A stretch of 64,000 nt of DNA, from the NCBI GenBank assembly GCA_026129765.1, contig JAHCHP010000001.1, positions 186,001-250,000 of the forward strand, given 5' to 3'. The stretch is from Fimbriimonadia bacterium (lineage in GTDB: Bacteria; Armatimonadota; Fimbriimonadia; Fimbriimonadales; GBS-DC). Below, piece by piece: positions 16,911 through 23,743 of the stretch. How positions within the stretch are numbered: position 1 is the stretch's first letter; each line of letters opens with the position of its first letter. The notes under the pieces were generated by a model that did not search any database, was not told the origin of the DNA, and worked only from the letters and a program-made list of their open reading frames with translations. The position numbers and the translations under genes are program-made.

Positions 16911-17368
16911 GGGCGGTATTCCGTCAGGTTCACGGTTTCAGTTTGTCCCTCGAAAAAGCGGTCCAGTAGAGTGCCTGCCTCCGCGAACAACTCCAGCGCG
17001 AAAGCATCCGGGTAATCGCCCTGAAAGACAACACGCTGAATGCCGGCGTTGATGATCATTTTCGCGCAATGATTGCAGGGCTGGCAAGTCACATAGATCG
17101 TCGCGCCATTCGTGGATACACCGTTCATTGCGGCTTGCAAGATCGCGTTCTGCTCTGCATGAAGGGCGCGTATGCAGTGTCCCGCCACCATATGACAGCC
17201 CACCTCCGCGCAATGCGCCAGCCCGCGCGGCGCGCCATTATAGCCGGTGGTTAAAATGCGTTTGTCGGTGACAATCGCTGCGCCAACGCTCCGGCGCGGG
17301 CATGTTGCCCGTTCAGCGACCACATGCGCAATCTGCATAAAATATTCGTCCCAACTGGGTCGTTCCAT
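16907..17368 (-). CDS. dCMP deaminase (ComEB-like)
   Basis: A 153-residue zinc deaminase with HAEQNAI (His70, catalytic Glu72) and CQPCNHC (Cys98 and Cys101 as zinc ligands). The SVGAAIVTDKRIL and YNGAPRGL segments are characteristic of dCMP deaminases, which make dUMP for thymidylate synthesis. GGGAGGA precedes the ATG and a TATAAT lies further upstream. It is translationally coupled to the downstream phosphotransferase gene by a 4-base overlap. Confidence 0.9.
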   Translation of the reverse strand: MERPSWDEYFMQIAHVVAERATCPRRSVGAAIVTDKRILTTGYNGAPRGLAHCAEVGCHMVAGHCIRALHAEQNAILQAAMNGVSTNGATIYVTCQPCNHCAKMIINAGIQRVVFQGDYPDAFALELFAEAGTLLDRFFEGQTETVNLTEYRP

Positions 17369-17415
17369 GACCGTCCTCCCTCATCTTTCATCCTAAACAA
17401 GAAATGTCCCTAAAA

Positions 17416-17421
17416 ATTATA
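17416..17421 (-). promoter_or_regulatory. Promoter -10 of the dCMP deaminase operon
   Basis: TATAAT on the minus strand 47 bases upstream of the start at 17368. This transcript has an ordinary leader with GGGAGGA. Confidence 0.6.
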
Positions 17422-17444
17422 CCGCTTCGCAAAGGCAAATGTTC

Positions 17445-19010
17445 TCAGTTATAGCGGCTGACGATCAAGGAATAGACGCGGTTCAGGGTCTGTGAACGCC
17501 CCACCTCAATCATTTGCGGGCGGCTGACGAACCCGGAATCGCCTGTCAAACAGTAGCTGCCTTTTTCGCGCATGAGACTCATAACGTTGTCTGGGTTGTC
17601 ATCCAAGACCACTTGACTTTGACGATAGAAGTAGAGGCTTGGATAACCAGGACTGACTTTATGGACGATAAGCGTCCGGTAGGGCGGCACGCTCCGTGCG
17701 AGGTCCCGAACCGGCTGTAAGAAGAGGCGGTCATAGGCTCTCAAGGAAAAGTGCAGTCCAAGAACGACTCCGAAAGCGCAGATGGCAAGCGCGCGCATCG
17801 CCGGTTTGGTCTGAACGCCGCCGCGTAAATGCATAGAGAGATATGCCATCGCTGCGCCGATCAAGCCCATGCCAAACAAGATGGCGGTCGGCTGGCGCGC
17901 GGAAAACCCCAAGAAAAGCGCGACACATAACCATAAGCAGCTTCCCACAAAAAGGGATGCCCATTGCCAACGGGTCAAGGGCGCGCGCTGCGCTGCCTCG
18001 CTGCGAGAGGTTAGATACCGGGCAATGAGCAAGGCGGCAAAGGGAAACATCGGGAAGATATAAGCGGGCAGTTTGGTCAATCCCAGCGTGAAAAAGAGGA
18101 AGACCAGTAGGCACCAGGAGCGCAGGTATCGATAAAGCGGGTCTGAGTCGCGCTGCCAGAGCGCATTTGCGCTGGTGGAAAAAGGGAATAGCCCCAGCCA
18201 AAACACAACGACATAGAAGAGTAAGTAGGCGATGCCTGCGCCCAAGATTCCCAACAAGCCGCCCCCTTTCGCGATGGACAGCACCGAGTGCGCCGTGTCG
18301 CCGCCTGCAAAACGCGCCAAGTTCTGCTTCAGGATGAACTCTTCAAAGAAATCGCGCCCATGCTGCATATAGACTCCTGCAAACCAGGGAATCGGCACAC
18401 AGAGCGCAACGATCAATGCCAATAAGACCCACCGGAAGCGCAGTCCTTGTTGGTGAAGCGATTTCGCGTTGATGAGATAGAGCAGCCCGATAAACCCCAG
18501 TCCCACGGGACCTTTTGTCAGCACGGCTAACCCAGTGGCAATGCCTCCCACAATAAACCAGATCGCGCGTTGGTGGGTTTCCCACAAGGCAATGACCGCC
18601 AGGGTCAACCAGAGCGTCAAGAGCATATCGGTGATGGCTAACCGTCCCAACAACATCGCGAGCGGCGCAAGCGCGAAGATAATCCCCGCCAAGTCGCCTG
18701 CGGCGCGTCCAAAACGCCTGCCGCCCCAACTCACAATCAGGATAATGGTGAACATCGAGGCAAGCAGGGAGGGCAGCCGAACCGCAAACTCAGACGCGCC
18801 AAAGAGTTGCATGCTTAGGCTCATCAACCAGTAGAGCAGGGGCGGTTTTTCGAACCAAGGGGAGTTGCCGAGGGTAGGGGTCAGCCAGTCATTGCGGCTG
18901 AACATTTCGCGCGCGACGGAAGCATAGAACCCTTCATCCAGATCGGTTAAGCCAAAGGCAAAGGGCGATAGGAACGCCAATAAAATAATCCCTGCCAGCA
19001 GCCAACGCAT
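17445..19010 (-). CDS. PMT/ArnT-type (GT39/GT83) membrane glycosyltransferase
   Basis: The 521-residue product has about a dozen hydrophobic helices. It carries the DLDEGFYASVAREM motif in the first periplasmic loop, where ArnT and PMT enzymes place their catalytic acid, and WFEKPPLLYWLM directly after. Such enzymes move a sugar from a polyprenyl-phosphate donor to lipid A, protein or another acceptor. ATG 19010 is chosen because a TATAAT lies 7 bases before it; an upstream in-frame TTG would overlap that element. Acceptor and sugar are unknown. Confidence 0.85.
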   Translation of the reverse strand: MRWLLAGIILLAFLSPFAFGLTDLDEGFYASVAREMFSRNDWLTPTLGNSPWFEKPPLLYWLMSLSMQLFGASEFAVRLPSLLASMFTIILIVSWGGRRFGRAAGDLAGIIFALAPLAMLLGRLAITDMLLTLWLTLAVIALWETHQRAIWFIVGGIATGLAVLTKGPVGLGFIGLLYLINAKSLHQQGLRFRWVLLALIVALCVPIPWFAGVYMQHGRDFFEEFILKQNLARFAGGDTAHSVLSIAKGGGLLGILGAGIAYLLFYVVVFWLGLFPFSTSANALWQRDSDPLYRYLRSWCLLVFLFFTLGLTKLPAYIFPMFPFAALLIARYLTSRSEAAQRAPLTRWQWASLFVGSCLWLCVALFLGFSARQPTAILFGMGLIGAAMAYLSMHLRGGVQTKPAMRALAICAFGVVLGLHFSLRAYDRLFLQPVRDLARSVPPYRTLIVHKVSPGYPSLYFYRQSQVVLDDNPDNVMSLMREKGSYCLTGDSGFVSRPQMIEVGRSQTLNRVYSLIVSRYN

Positions 19011-19017
19011 GGCAGGG

Positions 19018-19023
19018 ATTATA
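19018..19023 (-). promoter_or_regulatory. Leaderless-type -10 of the ArnT-like gene
   Basis: Perfect TATAAT, 7 bases to ATG 19010, with no Shine-Dalgarno. Confidence 0.6.
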
Positions 19024-19051
19024 CCCAAAGGAGGGGATTAAATAGGGTTCG

Positions 19052-19696
19052 TCAAAAGATTCGGACAGGCGTAAAGTAGAAATAGACCCCCATCGCGTCG
19101 CCATCACGGGATTGATGATCGAAGGAGTAATAGGTGAATACGCCGGTCGCTTTGCTGAACTGGTAATAGGCTCCCACGCTGGTATAGCCGAAGCCGCCTC
19201 CCGGACGCAGGTATTCGCCGGTGATGCCCATGCGCTCTGTGCCAGCCTGTACGCCAACGCCCCAACCCCACGTGTCGCGGGTGCGAATCGTGGCGGCGTG
19301 GAACAAGCCAATCGGGGTCGTTTTACTGGCAGCCACATAGTATTGAGTGTTCATATTGCGCCCAATACTTTGCGCGCCGACAGCAACCCCCGGCATGTTA
19401 TTCGTCTCGCGCGTGATGAGCCAGCGCCCATTGAGTGCCTCTTGACGCTGTCCCACGCGATTGACATTGAAAAAGTCGATGCCGAAATCAACATTTTCGG
19501 TCAAGAAAATCTGGGTGTAATAGTTGTGAGAGTAGGTATCTCTGTAGTAGTTTCGGTAGCCGAATTGCTCTGCTGCCAAGTAAAGCGACGCCGGTTGATT
19601 AGGAATTGCGGTTGGCAGATAGACAACGCGATGCGTATCCGCCCATAACGCGCTGACGCTCCATGCTGCAGCCAAAAGAATCGAGACAATTTTCAT
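19052..19696 (-). CDS. Exported beta-barrel-like protein of unknown function
   Basis: The 214-residue product has a signal peptide (residues 1-19, ending ALWA). The rest is a series of alternating aromatic/polar strands separated by turns (ENVDFGIDFFNVNRVG, TWGWGVGVQAGTER, TSVGAYYQFSKATGVFTYYSF), ending in FTPVRIF. A terminal aromatic residue and strand periodicity fit a small outer-membrane beta-barrel. It resembles in style the interrupted gene at 33759-34424, but homology was not tested. GGAGGT lies upstream of the ATG. Confidence 0.65.
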   Translation of the reverse strand: MKIVSILLAAAWSVSALWADTHRVVYLPTAIPNQPASLYLAAEQFGYRNYYRDTYSHNYYTQIFLTENVDFGIDFFNVNRVGQRQEALNGRWLITRETNNMPGVAVGAQSIGRNMNTQYYVAASKTTPIGLFHAATIRTRDTWGWGVGVQAGTERMGITGEYLRPGGGFGYTSVGAYYQFSKATGVFTYYSFDHQSRDGDAMGVYFYFTPVRIF

Positions 19697-19812
19697 TGCT
19701 TAACACCTCCATGCGCTGATGAATCCTTCCATACTGTATTATTGGATTCTTCAGGTAAAATTGCAGTGTTTTCGACGTGGAGTCGAATGGATTGGGAGGA
19801 GATGTGAACGAC

Positions 19813-20814
19813 ATGGATAATGGAATTGGTGTGATTGAACTCGTTTCGTTGGGCGGTTTCAGCGGCGGACTGTTTTTGAAGCCGATTAAAGCCGCGATGG
19901 TGACCGATATTGGCGGTATTGGCGATGAGTCTTTTAATGCCTCTGCTTGGCGGGGCTTGCAGCGCGCGCAGAAAGAGTTGGGTTCTAATGTCCGGTATCT
20001 CGAATCGAGAAATGCGGCAGACTATACCCGCAACCTGACCGCGTTGGGACGCGAGGGGTATGATGTCGTGTTCGCGGTGGGTTTCTTGATGGAGGACGCG
20101 CTGAAACGGGTCGCGCCGCGTTTCCCCAAAGTGAAATTTGCAATCATTGATGGACAAGCGCCCAATTTGCCCAACTGCCTGTCTATTAATTTTAATGAAC
20201 AGGAAGGGTCTTTTTTAGTGGGCGCATTGGCGGGCGCGATGTCTAAGAAGGGCGCGGTCGGATTTGTGGGCGGTATGAATGTGCCGTTGATCAAAAAATT
20301 TGAGTATGGCTACCGGGCAGGCGTCTTGCAGGCGAACTCAAAGGCGCGGGTTTTGGTCGGTTATACGGGCAACTGGGACGACGTGGCGAAGGGACGAGAA
20401 TTAGCGTTGACCCAGTTCAATCAAGGCGCGGATATTGTTTATCATGCAGCAGGGCGATGCGGTTTGGGCGTGATTCAGGCGGCTGCGCAGAAGGGTAAAG
20501 GCTTTTATGCGGTTGGAGTGGACAGCGATCAGGATCATATCGCGAAGGGGCGCGTGTTGACCTCGATGATGAAACGGGTCGATAATGCGGTGTTTGATGT
20601 GTGTAAGCGGGTCTCCAACGGGCAATTTAAAAATGGCGCGGTGGTGTTTGGCGTGAAGGACGGCGGCGTGAGCCTCAGTCCTATGCGTTTCACGAAGTCG
20701 GATGTGCCTGCGCCCGTGATGAAGCGCATCGAGCAGTTGACGACAATGATTAAGCAGGGGAAAATCAAACCGCCTTACAACGACGCAACCTTCAAACAGT
20801 GGCGACCGGTATAA
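19813..20814 (+). CDS. BMP-family (PnrA/Med-like) substrate-binding protein
   Basis: From ATG 19813 the product has 333 residues. GIGDESFNASAWRGLQRAQ, VFAVGFLMEDALKRVAPRFP, GSFLVGALAGAMS and VDSDQDHIAKGRVLTSMMKR are the recurring blocks of the basic membrane protein family, which binds nucleosides or related ligands for ABC importers or signals to regulators. Its N-terminus (MDNGIGVIELVSLGGFSGG) is not a convincing signal peptide, and no permease or ATPase gene is adjacent. GGGAGGAG precedes the chosen start; GTG codons at 19777 and 19804 are less likely. Confidence 0.85.
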   Translation: MDNGIGVIELVSLGGFSGGLFLKPIKAAMVTDIGGIGDESFNASAWRGLQRAQKELGSNVRYLESRNAADYTRNLTALGREGYDVVFAVGFLMEDALKRVAPRFPKVKFAIIDGQAPNLPNCLSINFNEQEGSFLVGALAGAMSKKGAVGFVGGMNVPLIKKFEYGYRAGVLQANSKARVLVGYTGNWDDVAKGRELALTQFNQGADIVYHAAGRCGLGVIQAAAQKGKGFYAVGVDSDQDHIAKGRVLTSMMKRVDNAVFDVCKRVSNGQFKNGAVVFGVKDGGVSLSPMRFTKSDVPAPVMKRIEQLTTMIKQGKIKPPYNDATFKQWRPV

Positions 20815-20839
20815 TAAAATGAGGCGTATTTGTTTTGTT

Positions 20840-20867
20840 AGGGGTGGGAAAACCTACCCCTTTTTTT
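20840..20867 (+). terminator. Rho-independent terminator after the BMP gene
   Basis: AGGGGTGGG pairs with CCTACCCCT (one G-U pair) across AAAA, followed by seven T. Confidence 0.9.
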
Positions 20868-20896
20868 CTGCGCGCCCTCCAAACAATTAAAAAGAC

Positions 20897-20926
20897 TTGA
20901 CAAACTTGCGCTTGATGTGGTATGCT
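20897..20926 (+). promoter_or_regulatory. Promoter of the Rrf2-type regulator gene
   Basis: TTGACA (20897-20902), an 18-base spacer and TATGCT (20921-20926). Transcription should start near 20933, giving a leader of about 86 bases that begins with an inverted-repeat arm. Confidence 0.75.
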
Positions 20927-20932
20927 ATATCC

Positions 20933-20987
20933 AGTGAACCTATTGAATTGACTCACTGATTTGAGGGATTGGTTCACTTTATCCCTC
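20933..20987 (+). promoter_or_regulatory. Leader with two mutually competing inverted repeats upstream of the rrf2 gene
   Basis: AGTGAACC (20933-20940) is perfectly complementary to GGTTCACT (20971-20978). GAGGGAT (20963-20969) is perfectly complementary to ATCCCTC (20981-20987). The second hairpin would place GGTTCACT in its loop, so the two pairings either exclude each other or form a pseudoknot. It may be an RNA switch or, at DNA level, an operator pair. Confidence 0.5.
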
Positions 20988-21018
20988 ACAATGACTTAGT
21001 CTCAGAGGAGATGATGCC

Positions 21019-21483
21019 ATGGTTAAATTACTGGATATTGGCGTTAAGACCGAATACGCATCGCGCGCGCTGGCTTTGTTGGCACAGGCAGGCGAAGGCG
21101 CGATTGTGACGGTCAAAGACTTAGCGAAGCAAGGCGATATCTCCGTTCATTTTCTCTACTCCATTTTCGATTCCTTAGAGCGGCATGGGCTGGTACATTC
21201 TCACAAAGGGCGAGTACGCGGGTTTGCTTTAGCGCGTCCTGCGGAAGAGATCAGCTTCCTGGATATTTTGCAAGCGGTGGAAGGACAATTCGAAAAAGCC
21301 CGCTGTTTTCTTGATCGACGAGATGTATGCCGGGCAGATCGTCCCTGCGCTTGGCATCATACTTGGCACCTGCTGCGGGACACAGTGGAAAGAGAATTGA
21401 ATAAGATAACCCTCGATCAAATTGCTAACAACAACGCGCCTTGGAAGCGCCTGAAAGAGGCGATTTCCAACACCCCGAAATAA
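21019..21483 (+). CDS. Rrf2-family Fe-S transcriptional regulator, probable nos regulator
   Basis: The 154-residue protein has the winged-helix N-terminus of Rrf2 proteins (KTEYASRALALLAQ, VTVKDLAKQGDISVHFLYSIF). Three cysteines, Cys96, Cys104 and Cys110 (C-x7-C-x5-C), fit an Fe-S cluster site like those in NsrR, IscR and RirA. Fe-S or nitric-oxide sensing is inferred from that pattern. It ends 164 bases before nosZ and each gene has its own promoter, so control of nosZ and autoregulation is the natural hypothesis. GAGGAGA precedes the ATG. Confidence 0.85.
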   Translation: MVKLLDIGVKTEYASRALALLAQAGEGAIVTVKDLAKQGDISVHFLYSIFDSLERHGLVHSHKGRVRGFALARPAEEISFLDILQAVEGQFEKARCFLDRRDVCRADRPCAWHHTWHLLRDTVERELNKITLDQIANNNAPWKRLKEAISNTPK

Positions 21484-21508
21484 TTTTTTCAAAAATCGTC
21501 GTTACCCC

Positions 21509-21538
21509 TTGACAAAAGCATTTTAAATCGGGTACATT
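21509..21538 (+). promoter_or_regulatory. Promoter of nosZ
   Basis: TTGACA (21509-21514), 18-base spacer, TACATT (21533-21538). The spacer holds AAAAGCATTTTAAAT, which has a loose likeness to NsrR half-sites but is not a full palindrome. Confidence 0.75.
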
Positions 21539-21557
21539 GATAGCGTCAGTAAAGTGA

Positions 21558-21624
21558 TTAGGTTCAGTAAGTCTATTTGTTCAGTTCAGTATGCGAGATT
21601 AAAATTGAAGACAGGCGAACCTAA
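21558..21624 (+). promoter_or_regulatory. nosZ leader with long-range inverted repeat and repeated TTCAGT
   Basis: TTAGGTTC (21558-21565) is perfectly complementary to GAACCTAA (21617-21624). Between them TTCAGT recurs at short intervals. The GGTTCA core is shared with the leader of the rrf2 gene. The downstream arm lies just ahead of the Shine-Dalgarno AGGAGGA. Confidence 0.5.
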
Positions 21625-21647
21625 CCTTTACATAGGAGGACAGAAGG

Positions 21648-23642
21648 ATGTTAAAGAGCAACTGGATTCGTTATACGATAGTCGCAGGAATACTGCTGCT
21701 TTTCGCAGTGATGTTGATGCTCATGAGAGGAGGCGGCAAGAACGCGATGGTGAGCGGACTCCCGAACGAGGCGATGGAAATCGCGCGCTCGCGGGAACTC
21801 AGCCCGGATGACGTTTATGCCGCGCTTGCGACTTATATGCCCACAGGCAGACCAGACGAATATCTGATGTTTGCCTCTGGAGGACACAGCGGGCAACTGC
21901 TGGTGATAGGTGTTCCCTCCATGCGCCTATTGAAGACCGTCGCAGTTTTTACGCCAGAGCCTTGGCAGGGCTATGGGTATGGCGTTATGGAAAATCCTCT
22001 TCAAGAGAAATATCCCGATTCCGCGTATCCTCCTGCCGACACTCACCATCCGGCTTTAAGCGAGACCAATGGCGAGTATGATGGCGAATTTGCGTTCATC
22101 GGAGATAAGACGAATGGCAGAGTGGCAGTTGTTGATCTGCGAGACTTCGAGACGAAGCAGATTTTGAGCAACCCGGTGATTAACAACAACCATGGCGCTG
22201 CCTTTGTCACTCCCAACACCGAGTATGTTGTGGAGGTGTCGCAATACGGCGTGCCTTTGGGCAACAAATATGTGCCGATTGAAAAGTATAAGGAGGAGTA
22301 CCGGGGACTGGTCACGTTCTGGAAGTTTGACCGGAAAAAGGGGAGACTAATTCCTGATCAATCCTTCTCCATCGAACTGCCCCCTTACTGGCAAGACCTG
22401 GCAGACTGTGGTAAGCTCGCCAGCGACGGCTGGGTGTTCATCAACTCGTTCAACACTGAATTGGCGACAGGCGGCATGGAAAAGGGCAATCCGCCCTTCG
22501 AAGCAGGCACCGCCGAAAACGACATGGACTACATGCACCTGATTAACTGGAAGAAGGCGGAGGAGTTAATCTCATCCGGTAAATTCCAGAAGATCAATAA
22601 CTTCCGCGTGATTTCTCTGAAAGATGCCTCCGAGAGCGGCGTGCTTTACTTCGCGCCTGAACCGAAAAGCCCGCACGGCGTCGATATATGCCCATGTGGA
22701 GAGCATATCGTGGTGGGCGGAAAGTTAGACCCGCACGTTACGATCTTTGGCATGAGCAAAATCAAGCAAGCGATTGAGGCGAAAGATTTTGAAGGCAAAG
22801 ATGTATACGGCGTGCCGATCTTGAAGTTTGACGCGGCGAAAGTAGCGCAGGTGGAAGTCGGATTGGGACCGCTGCATACCCAGTTTGACGATCAAGGTTA
22901 TGCCTATACCAGCCTGTTCTTGGATAGCGCGGTGGCGCGTTGGTCGATGGGCGACTGCAAGTTCAAAGCGCCCGAGGGCGATTGGAAGATGATCAGCAAG
23001 ATTCAGACCCATTACAACATTGGACACCTTGCCGCTGTCGAAGGTGATACCGTGAAACCGTCTGGGAAAATGCTGGTGGCGTTGAATAAGTGGTCGATGG
23101 ATCGTTTTACCAATGTCGGTCCCCTGCTGCCTCAGAACCTGCAGCTCATCGATATCAATAATACGGGCGAATCGATGCGTTTGCTCTACGATATGCCGTT
23201 GGGCGTGGGAGAACCCCATTATGCCCAAATTATGAAGGCAGAGCGGCTCAAGGCGTTTGAGGTCTATCCTGAGATCGGCTGGAATGCGCACACGCAAACC
23301 CAAGTGGATCCAAAATTTGCTGGAGGCAAAGGCACAGTGGTTGTGAAAGGCAACACGGTTGAGATTTACACCCCGTTGATTCGAAGCCACTTTGATCCGG
23401 AGCATATAGAGGTGAAGAAAGGGCAGAAGGTCATTTGGAAACTGACCAACCTGGAACGCACCCGTGATACAACCCATGGACTCACGGTCGCGGGCTATCG
23501 CATCGGCGCCAGTATTGAGCCGGGCGAAACCGTTACCTTTGAATTTGTGGCAGATAAAGAAGGCGTCTATCCGTTCTACTGCTCAGAGTTCTGCTCCGCG
23601 CTGCACCTGGAGATGATGGGCTACCTGTTTGTCAAGCCGTGA
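21648..23642 (+). CDS. nosZ: Nitrous-oxide reductase
   Basis: The 664-residue enzyme reduces N2O to N2 outside the cytoplasmic membrane. The N-terminal seven-bladed propeller supplies the CuZ histidines, visible in DTHHP (133-134), NNNHGAAF, SPHGVD, GPLHTQF and HYNIGHL. The C-terminal cupredoxin domain has the CuA site CSEFCSALHLEM (Cys645, Cys649, His653, Met656). The N-terminus is a plain hydrophobic segment (WIRYTIVAGILLLFAVML) with no twin-arginine motif, so export is Sec-type, as in clade II NosZ, and the segment may stay as an anchor. An AGGAGGA Shine-Dalgarno supports the start. The next genes encode its copper-assembly apparatus. Confidence 0.97.
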   Translation: MLKSNWIRYTIVAGILLLFAVMLMLMRGGGKNAMVSGLPNEAMEIARSRELSPDDVYAALATYMPTGRPDEYLMFASGGHSGQLLVIGVPSMRLLKTVAVFTPEPWQGYGYGVMENPLQEKYPDSAYPPADTHHPALSETNGEYDGEFAFIGDKTNGRVAVVDLRDFETKQILSNPVINNNHGAAFVTPNTEYVVEVSQYGVPLGNKYVPIEKYKEEYRGLVTFWKFDRKKGRLIPDQSFSIELPPYWQDLADCGKLASDGWVFINSFNTELATGGMEKGNPPFEAGTAENDMDYMHLINWKKAEELISSGKFQKINNFRVISLKDASESGVLYFAPEPKSPHGVDICPCGEHIVVGGKLDPHVTIFGMSKIKQAIEAKDFEGKDVYGVPILKFDAAKVAQVEVGLGPLHTQFDDQGYAYTSLFLDSAVARWSMGDCKFKAPEGDWKMISKIQTHYNIGHLAAVEGDTVKPSGKMLVALNKWSMDRFTNVGPLLPQNLQLIDINNTGESMRLLYDMPLGVGEPHYAQIMKAERLKAFEVYPEIGWNAHTQTQVDPKFAGGKGTVVVKGNTVEIYTPLIRSHFDPEHIEVKKGQKVIWKLTNLERTRDTTHGLTVAGYRIGASIEPGETVTFEFVADKEGVYPFYCSEFCSALHLEMMGYLFVKP

Positions 23643-23650
23643 TGAGTACG

Positions 23651-23682
23651 CAGGCAGAGGGGGTAAAATACCCCTCTGCCTG
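23651..23682 (+). terminator. Hairpin between nosZ and the fused nos gene
   Basis: CAGGCAGAGGGG pairs perfectly with CCCCTCTGCCTG around a short loop and is followed by GTGTTTGGTTTT. It looks like a partial terminator that could lower expression of the downstream assembly genes relative to nosZ. Confidence 0.7.
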
Positions 23683-23743
23683 GTGTTTGGTTTTGAAAAC
23701 ATCCTGCAGGGGATACTGAAAACGCGAGGAGCGTTAGACAATC

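Noticed and set aside
21515-21538. NsrR operator upstream of nosZ
   Set aside because: AAAAGCATTTTAAAT resembles one half-site, but there is no matching second half, so a specific operator cannot be claimed.
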